A stretch of 64,000 bases of DNA from Amphibacillus sediminis NBRC 103570 (lineage in GTDB: Bacteria; Bacillota; Bacilli; Bacillales; Amphibacillaceae). Below, one piece after another: positions 49,779-57,622 of this stretch. The notes under the pieces were generated by a model. It did not search any database. It had not been told where the DNA came from and saw only the letters and a list, made by a program, of their open reading frames with translations. Location of the stretch: the NCBI RefSeq assembly GCF_001552275.1, contig NZ_BCQW01000012.1:1-64000 (forward strand), written 5' to 3'. Position numbers and translations under genes: made by a program. The stretch's first letter is position 1; the number at the start of each line of letters is the position of its first letter.

Positions 49779-49849
49779 AGAATACAAACATCTAGCTCCG
49801 CAAAATGTGAAGACCTTCACATTGGATGACTCTGAAAAGAGTATATCAT
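49779..49849. promoter_or_regulatory. Divergent fmnB/ndh2 promoter region with FNR-type box
   Basis: TGTGAAGACCTTCACA (49806-49821) is a perfect TGTGA-N6-TCACA palindrome, the Bacillus FNR/CRP consensus. Leftward, TATTCT (49784-49779) is centred 32 bases from the box centre; rightward, TATCAT (49844-49849) is 33 bases away. A class II activator site at -41.5 has a distance of 32. One box could thus activate both operons when oxygen is low. Confidence 0.7.
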
Positions 49850-49935
49850 CGCATGATTACCCTGTCTATCTGTTAAAACGGGATAAACTTGACGGAAAAT
49901 TGTTTATAGACCTTATTCTATCTGTTTTCTTATTA

Positions 49936-50108
49936 GTTGTGAATACTTATTGAACTTTTTTGTATGATAATTTGCTCAAAATTTGCTCAAACTTTAGAGA
50001 TTTTTTTATATATAATCTATAAAAAGCCCTAGACACGAATGAAAAACAGGGTTACAATAGAAGTCGGTTGTTCAAGTATTCACAACAAATCTCAAATTTC
50101 AAGTATTC
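49936..50108 (+). promoter_or_regulatory. ndh2 leader with repeated regulatory-like motifs
   Basis: GTTGTGAATACTT (49936-49948) recurs inverted as part of GTTCAAGTATTCACAAC (50070-50086); TTCAAGTATTC recurs at 50098-50108. TTTGCTCAAA is repeated with an 11-bp period (49971 and 49982), followed 20 bases later by TATAAT (50011-50016). Eleven-base tandem repeats suit a response-regulator dimer. TTGTGAAT resembles the ResD motif; neither assignment is certain. Confidence 0.4.
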
Positions 50109-50135
50109 TAGACTATCAAAAGGGAGTGAACATAA

Positions 50136-51998
50136 ATGGCAAACAAAAATATCGTCATCATTGGCGCTGGTTACGCTGGAGTTCATGCTGCAAAAAAACT
50201 AGCAAAAAAGTTCAAAAAAGATGACACAGTTTCGATTACATTAATTGATAGACATTCTTATCACACGATGATGACTGAATTGCACGAAGTTGCTGCACAT
50301 CGTGTTGAACCTGATGCCATCCAATTTGATTTACGTCGTTTATTTAATCGTACAAAAGTGAAACTTATCACAGACAATGTGACACATGTCGATCACGATA
50401 CCAAAAAAGTCGTAACCGAACATGGTGAATTTGATTATGATTACCTAATTTTAGGTATGGGTGGTGAGCCAAATGACTTTGGTACACCAGGGGTAAAAGA
50501 GCACGCCTTTACACTATGGTCTTGGGAAGATGCTGTCAAACTACGAGAACACATTGAAAATACTGTAGCTAAAGCGGCAACTGTCCATGATCAAGCAACA
50601 CGTCGTGCCATGCTTACATTTGTAATTTGTGGTTCTGGCTTCACCGGGATTGAGCTTGTAGGTGAAATGATAGAATGGAAAGCACGTTTGGCAAAGAATA
50701 ACAAAATTGACCCAGAGGACATTACGCTTTATGTTGTAGAAGCTGCGCCTACCATTTTAAACATGTTAGAACGTCGTGATGCAGATAAAGCAGAGGCCTA
50801 CCTCTTGAAAAAAGGGGTTAAAGTATTAAAAGAATCACCAATCGTAGAAGTACGTCCTGACGAAATTGTACTCAAGAGCGGTGAAACGATCCCAACTTAT
50901 ACTTTAGCTTGGACTGGCGGGGTTAAAGCTAATTCCGATACTGAAGAATATGGAATGGAGCAAGCACGTGCCGGTCGCCTAAAAGTAAATCAATATATGG
51001 AATCTGAACAATATGATAATGTTTATGTGGTCGGAGACCTCGCTTATTTTGAAGAAGAGCCTGGAAAACCAACACCACAAATTGTTGAAGCAGCTGAGCA
51101 GACAGGAACAACTGCTGCTAAGAACATTATTGCTGATATTAAAGGTGAGGAGAAAGTTGCCTATAAAGGGAAGTATCACGGTGTAATGGTCTCAATTGGT
51201 GCACGCTATGGTGTAGCTGATCTTATGGGGCTTCACTTAAGTGGCTGGTTTGCTAACTTTGTTAAGCACATGGTTAACCTTTATTATTTCTTTGGTATTG
51301 GTAGCGGCTATTATATGTTTAAATATATTGAACACGAATTTTTCCATACTAAAGATAAGCGTAATATTTTCCGTGATTTCTTAACACGTTATGGGAACGT
51401 ACTATGGAGTTTGCCACTTCGTATTTTTGTCGGTGGTTTCTGGTTAGTTGAAGGTGGATCTAAGCTATGGGGTTATGAGATTTGGGAGAGAGCTACCTCT
51501 AGTCTATCTAATATTGGTGAGTTATTTAAAGGGATTGGCCAAGACTCCTGGTTACTATCGTCTACCGTTCAAATGGATTTCCCTTGGCTTCAAGATGCAA
51601 CATCTGCTGCTACTGAGGGAGCCACAGAATATGCAACACCAATCTTAAGTGAAATGCCAGGCTGGTTCTCATGGATTATGCAAATTATGATGCCAACACC
51701 TGAAATTGCACTTTTTATGCAAAAAATGATGGTTTTTATCGAAATTGCGATTGGTCTTGCTATTATAGCTGGTCTTTTCACTTGGATTGCTAATGCAGCA
51801 AGTGTTGGCTTCCTATTAATGTTTACTTTAACAGCCATGCTAGGCTGGGATAAAGTCTGGGCACTTCCTGCTTCAATTGCATTAATGAATGGTTCTGGTC
51901 GCACCTTTGGTCTTGATTACTGGGTAGTACCATTTATTCAGAAAAAGCTTGGTAATTGGTGGTACGGGAAAGAACGGGCTATATATCAGGATAAATAA
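50136..51998 (+). CDS. ndh2: Type II NADH dehydrogenase with C-terminal membrane domain
   Basis: Oxidises NADH and passes electrons to (demethyl)menaquinone. The 620-residue protein has an FAD-binding GAGYAG (9-14), an NADH-binding CGSGFTGIELVG (about 167-178) and the FAD-contact VVGDLAYF. Residues about 405-600 form a DoxX-like membrane domain absent from ordinary Ndh (about 400 residues). This fusion is the hallmark of Ndh2 in Gram-positive EET loci. Start ATG follows AAAGGGAG. A terminator follows. The gene has more GC-regular codon use than the AT-rich leader before it. Confidence 0.94.
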   Translation: MANKNIVIIGAGYAGVHAAKKLAKKFKKDDTVSITLIDRHSYHTMMTELHEVAAHRVEPDAIQFDLRRLFNRTKVKLITDNVTHVDHDTKKVVTEHGEFDYDYLILGMGGEPNDFGTPGVKEHAFTLWSWEDAVKLREHIENTVAKAATVHDQATRRAMLTFVICGSGFTGIELVGEMIEWKARLAKNNKIDPEDITLYVVEAAPTILNMLERRDADKAEAYLLKKGVKVLKESPIVEVRPDEIVLKSGETIPTYTLAWTGGVKANSDTEEYGMEQARAGRLKVNQYMESEQYDNVYVVGDLAYFEEEPGKPTPQIVEAAEQTGTTAAKNIIADIKGEEKVAYKGKYHGVMVSIGARYGVADLMGLHLSGWFANFVKHMVNLYYFFGIGSGYYMFKYIEHEFFHTKDKRNIFRDFLTRYGNVLWSLPLRIFVGGFWLVEGGSKLWGYEIWERATSSLSNIGELFKGIGQDSWLLSSTVQMDFPWLQDATSAATEGATEYATPILSEMPGWFSWIMQIMMPTPEIALFMQKMMVFIEIAIGLAIIAGLFTWIANAASVGFLLMFTLTAMLGWDKVWALPASIALMNGSGRTFGLDYWVVPFIQKKLGNWWYGKERAIYQDK

Positions 51999-52004
51999 AA
52001 TTTT

Positions 52005-52053
52005 GAGGGTTAGCGATTTATTCTTTGAAAAGGTAGGTCGCTATCCTCTTTTA
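52005..52053 (+). terminator. Terminator after ndh2
   Basis: GAGGGTTAGCGA and TCGCTATCCTC form an imperfect stem (one bulge) followed by TTTTA, just past the ndh2 stop. Confidence 0.6.
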
Positions 52054-52255
52054 TACCTATGTGCATCGTAGTATAATAAAGAATTAAGAGGATACATTTT
52101 ATTAGAGTGAACGCAGATTTCATGATCATTGCGTTCTTTTTTCTGACAATACCTTCAAATGATGTGACTAGCTGTCTGCTGTGAATAAGGACTTCATTTT
52201 GCGGTTATGTTATGATCTACCCATATTAATTAACTGTTAGTAATCAATCAAGTCT

Positions 52256-52430
52256 TTTAACTTCATTCTGCAGTAGTGTCCCACTTCTTTAAGTGGTGAG
52301 GTGCTTAATTGTATTCCGTTCAATGGAGGTTCAAACCCGGCTGAACAGAATAAAGTTAAGTCTCCGGCGGATGCCACAGCCAGGCTCGATAAAATCTGCG
52401 TCCAAATACGCCAAAGCGCATTTGATTCAC
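52256..52430 (+). repeat. Dispersed repeat R1, copy F
   Basis: TTAACTTCATTCTGCAGTAG, hairpin CCACTT-CTTT-AAGTGG, TCCGTTCAATGGAGGTTCAA, CTCCGGCGGATGCCACAGCC and the tail GATAAAATCTGCGTCCAAAT. Closest to copy A. It lies just upstream of the broken eetA; the rest of the 495-bp gap has no gene. Confidence 0.75.
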
Positions 52431-52493
52431 ATTCAAGTCCTAACTTATCGGCTCCTTGACTAGATTATAAAGACATTGAAAGGGAGATAAGAA

Positions 52494-52887
52494 ATGAAGG
52501 CGTATATAAAAAAGCTTACAGTTGGATTTTAATAGCATTACTTATTATCGTTTCTTTTTTACCTTTTGCTGTCTTTGACTCGAAAATTTAACGAATGGAT
52601 TAAATGACGGTAACATGCTAGACATCAGATCCGTTATCAAATAATTTTAGCTGAGTTCAGGGTACCAGTGTATTTGGTCGCGTAATCTGAAAAGTGAGTG
52701 TTTAACAGAATAAAGAATTTAACCGAACGATTCGGAGTAATGTGTTCCAATCGATTCTGAGTGTGGTGTAGCCAATGGCGCTCTAAACTCGGAACACGAT
52801 TGCTCATCTCGTTCACGGCAGTTATCAATAGCATACACACTGCCATTAGCATACGTGAGATCAAGAGGAAGCTCCTAACGTTAACAG
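52494..52887 (+). pseudogene. eetA: Remnant of eetA (NusG domain II protein)
   Basis: AGGGAG and ATG 52494 start MKAYIKKLTVGF and then a stop. A one-base shift restores WILIALLIIVSFLPFAVFD, the membrane segment expected at the N-terminus of NusG domain II proteins. Near the end, in another frame, CSQWRSKLGTRLLIS followed by FTAVINSI resembles the family's C-x-QGWISKPG...IVCLP...VIEI ending. Several stops and shifts lie between. In EET loci eetA stands directly before eetB, as here. I infer a decayed eetA; the C-terminal match is weak and the length is an estimate. Confidence 0.6.
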
Positions 52888-52896
52888 AGGTGGCTT

Positions 52897-53436
52897 ATGA
52901 TGACCAAAAATCAACGACTCGTTTATATAGCACTACTTGCTGCCCAAGCTGTTATTATTAGCTTAATTGAGCGTGCAATCCCATCTCCATTCTTTTTTGC
53001 GCCCGGGGCAAAGCTTGGGCTCGCCAACATTATTACTTGTATGGCAATCTATACGCTTAGGGTAAGAGATGCAAGTAAAGTAATTATGATTCGACTTATC
53101 CTAGCTACTTTATTAGGTGGTACAATTTCAACATTTTTATATAGTGCCGCTGGATCCTTATTAAGTTTTATCGGGATGCTTACCATCAAAAAACTTAGCT
53201 TTGGCAAAGTTAGCTTAATTGGTGTCAGTGCGACTGGTGCTGTCTTACATAATATCGGGCAGCTTTTAATTGCTAGTTGGGTTGCTCAGACATGGAGTGT
53301 CATGCTTTACCTCCCAATTCTTTCACTCATTGGTATTTTAACAGGTATCGCAATCGGAATTACAGCCAACTACTTACTTACGCATGTTGAAAAGCTGTAT
53401 TATTACATGGATTTACAAGCAGTTGAAAAGATATAG
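52897..53436 (+). CDS. eetB: Gx transporter family membrane protein (EetB-like)
   Basis: A 179-residue protein with five or six membrane segments, of the family long called heptaprenyl diphosphate synthase component I. ALLAAQAVIISLIERAIPSP and FAPGAKLGLANIITC are the family signatures; TGAVLHNIGQLLIASWV lies in the second half. The fold resembles ECF S-components. In Listeria EetB is needed for iron reduction by EET. GAGGTGG precedes the ATG pair at 52897/52900. It is 20 bases before dmkB and follows the eetA remnant. Confidence 0.9.
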   Translation: MMTKNQRLVYIALLAAQAVIISLIERAIPSPFFFAPGAKLGLANIITCMAIYTLRVRDASKVIMIRLILATLLGGTISTFLYSAAGSLLSFIGMLTIKKLSFGKVSLIGVSATGAVLHNIGQLLIASWVAQTWSVMLYLPILSLIGILTGIAIGITANYLLTHVEKLYYYMDLQAVEKI

Positions 53437-53456
53437 AACGAAAGAGGTTTTCACTT

Positions 53457-54437
53457 ATGGAAATACATCCAATGTGGCGGGATTACCCAAGTTTACAAGA
53501 AGATCTACCAAGGGTTAAACTATTAATTGATAATCATATAAGAATCAAGGACAAAGATATTCGGGCTACTTTAAAAAAGGCTGTTAACTCAGGCGGAAAG
53601 CTTCTAAGACCTGCCTTTTCACTGCTATGTCATGAAATAGGACCTGCGCAAGATAAGGATAAGGCTCTTGCGATCGCAGCTGCACTTGAAACATTACATA
53701 TGGCTACCCTTATTCACGATGATGTCATCGATGATGCCATGACGCGGCGGGGACAAGCAACGTTACAAACGCTACAGGGCAACAAGTTTGCCATTTATGC
53801 TGGTGATTACCTTTTATCTGTTTGCTTTACGATACTTTCAAAGCATTCAAATTCATTAGCACATTTGGAGTATAACGCTAGAAGTATGGAGAAACTGCTA
53901 ACAGGTGAACTTGATCAGCTTCATTCACGGTTTCAAACACCGAATAGTGTGAAGAACTACCTGTCACGAATCTCCGGTAAAACAGCTCAACTCTTTGCTT
54001 TAAGCTGCTATGTAGGTGCCGTGGAAAGTAAAGCAACAAAGCGTCAAGCACGTAATGCTTGGAACATGGGTCACTATATTGGAATGGCTTTTCAAATTAT
54101 CGACGATATTTTGGATTATCAGGGTGATTATCAAGTTGTAGGGAAGCCTGTAATGTCAGATGTGCAACAAGGTATTTATACACTTCCTTTAATTTATGCG
54201 GTGTTAGGTGATGCTAAAGCTGCCCTACCAATATTAGAAAAGAAACGCCCTTTTTCTTCTGAGGATCTTAAGCAGCTTTATCAGATTATTGAAAAACAAG
54301 ACGGGATTAACAAAGCATTAAAAATAGCAGAACGCTATACGCATAAAGCCATAAATGAATTAAATAAATTACCAAATGGTCATTATAAAGAGCAGCTCTA
54401 TCAAATTATAGCTAATATCTTGAAGCGAAATTCGTGA
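53457..54437 (+). CDS. dmkB: Polyprenyl diphosphate synthase
   Basis: Makes the long isoprenoid chain for the quinone. The 326-residue all-helical enzyme has first aspartate-rich motif HDDVIDDAMTRRG (87-99), second IIDDILDYQGD, and GGKLLRPAFSLL for substrate binding. In EET loci (Listeria dmkB) it partners the UbiA-type dmkA. The cell may have another copy (hepT) elsewhere. A bidirectional terminator follows. Confidence 0.9.
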   Translation: MEIHPMWRDYPSLQEDLPRVKLLIDNHIRIKDKDIRATLKKAVNSGGKLLRPAFSLLCHEIGPAQDKDKALAIAAALETLHMATLIHDDVIDDAMTRRGQATLQTLQGNKFAIYAGDYLLSVCFTILSKHSNSLAHLEYNARSMEKLLTGELDQLHSRFQTPNSVKNYLSRISGKTAQLFALSCYVGAVESKATKRQARNAWNMGHYIGMAFQIIDDILDYQGDYQVVGKPVMSDVQQGIYTLPLIYAVLGDAKAALPILEKKRPFSSEDLKQLYQIIEKQDGINKALKIAERYTHKAINELNKLPNGHYKEQLYQIIANILKRNS

Positions 54438-54461
54438 CGAGAGTTAGTTAAGCTTAAAAAT

Positions 54462-54545
54462 AAAAAAGGCTACCTCCTTAATCAGTCTCCCATGTTAGAC
54501 TTCTTTAACATGAAGGATAACTTTTAAATGAGGTAGCTTTTTTAT
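54462..54545. terminator. Bidirectional terminator between dmkB and the lipoprotein gene
   Basis: AAAAAAGGCTACCTC and GAGGTAGCTTTTTT flank a long loop with an inner CATGTTA/TAACATG hairpin. It serves the two converging genes. Confidence 0.8.
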
Positions 54546-54552
54546 TGTCCAA

Positions 54553-55080
54553 CTATTCTACAACTACATCGCCTTCTACTGTACCATCAATTTGCGCAGA
54601 TGCTTGATAATCAGCATTGGCAAAAGTAATAGTTCCAGTTACAGTTGCTGTCTCATGTAATAAGAAACCATCAGCTTCAACATAGACATCACCATCAAGG
54701 GTTCCGCCTTGGAAGTTCAAGTTTTCGCTCTGTACAACAAGCTGAGGTACGGTTATTTTCCATTGATCAACAATATTGCGATCATCATCTTGTGTGTAGG
54801 CTGCAATTTTTCGATAGATATCTCCGCTCTCTTCTCCACCATCATGGAATGTTCCAGACACAACTAAATCTTCTTCAAGCGTCATATCACTTTGAGGAAT
54901 AATAATCCAAGTTCCATTTTCACTTGCTGCTAATTTTAATGCTTCGCCATCATCAGCGAATGAAGCAGCTGTCACTGTATCAGCGTCATTGTCATCACTT
55001 TTGTCGGTATCATTAGCTCCTCCACAAGCAGCTAGCAGACCAATGGTTAAAATCATCGCTAAAAACAATTTAAATTTCAC
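54553..55080 (-). CDS. Lipoprotein with bactofilin-like strand repeats
   Basis: Start GTG 55080 (AGGGGGAAG in front) gives 175 residues: MKFKLFLAMILTIGLLAACGG with lipobox LAAC is shortened to its key part LLAAC. After an Asp/Asn linker come regular short-strand repeats (LVVSGTFHDGG, LNFQGGTLDGDVYVE, ATVTGTITFAN, AQIDGTVEGDVVVE) reminiscent of a right-handed beta-helix as in bactofilin-type polymer-forming proteins. No heme, flavin or enzyme motif. It converges on dmkB. A palindromic operator and an FNR-like site lie upstream, so it may share the low-oxygen response. Function unknown. Confidence 0.75.
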   Translation of the reverse strand: MKFKLFLAMILTIGLLAACGGANDTDKSDDNDADTVTAASFADDGEALKLAASENGTWIIIPQSDMTLEEDLVVSGTFHDGGEESGDIYRKIAAYTQDDDRNIVDQWKITVPQLVVQSENLNFQGGTLDGDVYVEADGFLLHETATVTGTITFANADYQASAQIDGTVEGDVVVE

Positions 55081-55108
55081 TGTTGTCTTCCCCCTATATT
55101 TCATAAGT

Positions 55109-55126
55109 TTGTACATTCACGTACAA
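55109..55126. promoter_or_regulatory. Palindromic operator upstream of the lipoprotein gene
   Basis: TTGTACATTCACGTACAA: perfect 6-bp arms around 6 bases, 29 bases before the GTG start. The regulator is unknown. Confidence 0.55.
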
Positions 55127-55177
55127 TGTTATCTTACCATATTTTCTAAACTTAGTGTATATAAATGTGTAATATTT

Positions 55178-55193
55178 CGTGAACCTGTTCACA
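55178..55193. promoter_or_regulatory. FNR-like site, one mismatch
   Basis: CGTGAACCTGTTCACA matches TGTGA-N6-TCACA except for the first base. A leftward TATACA lies at 55161-55156, centre distance 27, shorter than the ideal 32. Confidence 0.4.
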
Positions 55194-55391
55194 TTATAGT
55201 CATATTGATGGCCTTTTCATCCTAAGTAATTCCCAAGTATGACTTTTAAAACTACCATACAGTGGTTTGGACTGACTTATCCTTATTCTGTGCAAAGGAT
55301 CACTCTATCAATATATAGTGGTATAATATCCCCTTAGCATGTTTGGTTAATAGAAAGACACCACAATATGATAAAAGCTAAAAAGCCCAAA

Positions 55392-55429
55392 AAAGCTACT
55401 GGTTTAAGTATAACTCATTCAGTAGCTTT
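55392..55429 (-). terminator. Terminator of yabR
   Basis: AAAGCTACTG and CAGTAGCTTT, 10-bp perfect stem, 18-base loop; TTTGGGC follows directly on the minus strand and a second T-run further on. The remaining gap 55194-55391 shows nothing clear. Confidence 0.65.
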
Positions 55430-55512
55430 CCATACGATTATATAAAATAATATCATTAAAAGTTCAAAAGCATTGGCTTAGTTGCAATTTTAGCATATAA
55501 TCTGGCAGCAAA

Positions 55513-55923
55513 TCAGCCTTTTCTAGCACCTCTACCTCCACGTTTGGATTCGGTGTGTTTGCGTAAAGAAGCTAAGCGATCTTCAGAATCTTTTAGAAAA
55601 CGATTCATCTTTGCTTCAAAGTTCTCAGTTCGTTCGCGACTGCCCTTTGGTTGGCTAGTATTGGGCTTACGACGACTTTGGTTAGGCGTCTCCTTAGCTT
55701 TTTTAATCGATAAGCCTATTTTCCCGTCTTGCTCAACATTAATGACTTTAACCGTCACTTCATCTCCAACAGTAAGATGTTCGTTAATATCTTTAACATA
55801 GTTATCGGCAACTTCACTAATATGAACCAGTCCGGTCTTTCCTTCCGGTAGCTCGATAAAAGCTCCAAAATTTGTAATACCGGTTACCTTTCCCTGCAAC
55901 TTGCTGCCTACATCAATTGACAT
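55513..55923 (-). CDS. yabR: S1-domain RNA-binding protein YabR
   Basis: A 136-residue general-stress-type protein. One S1 OB-fold occupies residues 1-72 (GSKLQGKVTGITNFGAFIEL, GLVHISEVAD), followed by a basic, Ser/Arg-rich tail ending KRGGRGARKG, probably a second RNA contact. Same place as in B. subtilis, just after divIC. In the ancestral order tRNA-Met and spoIIE come next; here 12 kb and then 26 kb of other genes lie between. Confidence 0.93.
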   Translation of the reverse strand: MSIDVGSKLQGKVTGITNFGAFIELPEGKTGLVHISEVADNYVKDINEHLTVGDEVTVKVINVEQDGKIGLSIKKAKETPNQSRRKPNTSQPKGSRERTENFEAKMNRFLKDSEDRLASLRKHTESKRGGRGARKG

Positions 55924-56000
55924 AAAAAAAATGCTCCTCCTTAGAATTTAAAAAAAGATATACTACTCCCCTATATTATAGCTAAGCGATAAAAGCAATG

Positions 56001-56381
56001 TCAATAAGCAGGAGCCTCATCCAACAGTTTAAAGACAATTTCACCTTCTTCAGTGAAAAAGTAATTCGTCTTGGCAATTTGCAGAACGTATGCTTCGTCT
56101 TCTAATAGGCTAATTTCTTCTAATAAGGAAGCTTCTTCAGCTCTTAAGGCAGCTATTTCTGTCTGTTTCTCCTCATACTCTGCTTGTTTCTCTGCATGTA
56201 ACGCACGTTGCTTCATATGAAAAGTAAACAAACTAAAGAAGGTTATCACAGCAATAACAGCAAAACATATCAGACGTCTACGTAAAAGTCTTTTTCTTTT
56301 TTGTTGTCTTTCCATATGCGCATCATATTTATTCATATATGATGATTGAAGTCGTGTTACTTTCCGCTGCTGACTTTCCAT
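56001..56381 (-). CDS. divIC: Cell-division protein DivIC (FtsB-like)
   Basis: A 126-residue bitopic protein: basic cytoplasmic start, one membrane segment (about 36-54, LICFAVIAVITFFSLFTFHM), then an extracellular coiled coil rich in Glu/Leu (about 60-100) and the conserved end YVLQIAKTNYFFTEEGEIVF. It forms the FtsL-DivIB-DivIC complex of the divisome. Order yabQ-divIC-yabR is conserved. Confidence 0.95.
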   Translation of the reverse strand: MESQQRKVTRLQSSYMNKYDAHMERQQKRKRLLRRRLICFAVIAVITFFSLFTFHMKQRALHAEKQAEYEEKQTEIAALRAEEASLLEEISLLEDEAYVLQIAKTNYFFTEEGEIVFKLLDEAPAY

Positions 56382-56401
56382 TGTTGGATAACCTCCTTAA
56401 C

Positions 56402-56971
56402 TTATCTCTTAAAACGTTTTACTATAATATTCTCTATTTTACTATAAAGTCCTGCTATTGAAACTAAGTATTTTTTCGTGTTTTTAGGTAACAAAGCCCA
56501 AATACACTTAAAAAACCAGGTAATTAGTCTTAGTATCAGTCGAATTAGCCCATTTACAGCTGCTAGGATCAAACCCAAAATAAACATGATTAGCTTATAA
56601 AGCAACATAATCGGTTTAATTAGAATAAAATAGACTAATTGGCTAATTAGCCTAACGATATACTTTACTAGTGTTATCATACCCTCTAGAAGTTGCTGAT
56701 AAAGCCTTCGAAATAACAAATTATAGAGTAAAAAACCAGCCACTAATGATAGGATAAAGTACAAATGAACTTGTCCACCATTTATTTTTACTAGAATATA
56801 AAAGGCAATAAAGCCTTGAGCTAGCCAAAACATGAATTGAAAAGGTAAACATAACAGCTTTTTCTCTTTAATAGCTTTAACGATACGTTCATTGGTATCA
56901 AACATACAGCCAAGGTAAATGCCCACAACGCTCATGATAAGGAAAGATAACAGCTGTGTATCAATGCTCAT
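56402..56971 (-). CDS. yabQ: Spore cortex protein YabQ
   Basis: A 189-residue protein with about five hydrophobic segments, the first four in residues 8-95 and a long one about 100-150. In B. subtilis YabQ sits in the outer forespore membrane and is needed for the spore cortex. The sequence fits the family in the N-terminal half (QLLSFLIMSVVGIYLGCMFD); the C-terminus is variable. Its start overlaps yabP by 4 bases. Confidence 0.88.
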   Translation of the reverse strand: MSIDTQLLSFLIMSVVGIYLGCMFDTNERIVKAIKEKKLLCLPFQFMFWLAQGFIAFYILVKINGGQVHLYFILSLVAGFLLYNLLFRRLYQQLLEGMITLVKYIVRLISQLVYFILIKPIMLLYKLIMFILGLILAAVNGLIRLILRLITWFFKCIWALLPKNTKKYLVSIAGLYSKIENIIVKRFKR

Positions 56972-57270
56972 TTAAATAGTTTTCCAAAAAAGCTTTTCGT
57001 TTGATTATGATTGTGGTCATCTAAATAAGAAAAATCGACAAGCTTACCTTTAATCTCAACCCTGCCTTGTGCAACGTCTAACGTTTTAATCTGCAGATTC
57101 TCTCCTCTAATCATGAGATATCCTTGGACTGTCTCTAGTAAAAATTCTTCATTATCGAAGCTGTCAACCTCTTTAACACCTGTAATATCAATCATTCTTC
57201 TATTACGAACTTTAATTTCATGCTCTACTTGCGTCGAAGTATTTGAATAGTGGTTTAATTCTTGTTTCAT
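56968..57270 (-). CDS. yabP: Sporulation protein YabP
   Basis: ATG 57270 preceded by AAAGGAGGGG gives 100 residues, equal to B. subtilis YabP. Conserved MIDITGVKEVDSFDNEEFLL and GRVEIKGKL are visible. It is a soluble or peripheral protein made under sigma-E control in B. subtilis and needed for sporulation there, paired with yabQ. No catalytic motif. Confidence 0.93.
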   Translation of the reverse strand: MKQELNHYSNTSTQVEHEIKVRNRRMIDITGVKEVDSFDNEEFLLETVQGYLMIRGENLQIKTLDVAQGRVEIKGKLVDFSYLDDHNHNQTKSFFGKLFK

Positions 57271-57328
57271 TCTAGCCCCTCCTTTAATCATTAGTAGGAT
57301 ATGTGAGGAGGGAACATTTTAGAACCTA

Positions 57329-57604
57329 TTAAATCATTGAATCTGAATTTTTAATCTGTTCTTCTTTAATAATCGTATAAAGTGTATTCGCTTCATCTTT
57401 ACGAACGGTTTCTTTTAAAGACTCTACTTTGATTGTTAATAATTTTTGGCCAAATTGAATAGTCAATTGATCATCAACCGCAACATTAGTTGCAGCCTTA
57501 GCTTGATTTCCATTAATGGTTATCCGACCTTGGTCAGCCACTTCCTTGGCCAGTGTCCTTCTTTTTATTAATCGAGAAACTTTTAAAAACTTATCTAATC
57601 GCAT
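57329..57604 (-). CDS. rqcP: RqcP (YabO), S4-domain ribosome rescue factor
   Basis: A 91-residue protein: an S4 RNA-binding domain (MRLDKFLKVSRLIKRRT, ADQGRITINGNQAK) with a short C-terminal tail. RqcP binds the 50S subunit with RqcH and helps C-terminal alanine tailing of stalled chains. Lies between mazG and yabP as in B. subtilis. Confidence 0.94.
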   Translation of the reverse strand: MRLDKFLKVSRLIKRRTLAKEVADQGRITINGNQAKAATNVAVDDQLTIQFGQKLLTIKVESLKETVRKDEANTLYTIIKEEQIKNSDSMI

Positions 57605-57622
57605 TTATATTAACCTCTTTTC

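Noticed and set aside
49936-49955. Rex operator upstream of ndh2
   Set aside because: Only one half-site (TTGTGAA) matches; the second half departs from TTCACAA, so the site is reported only as an unassigned repeat.
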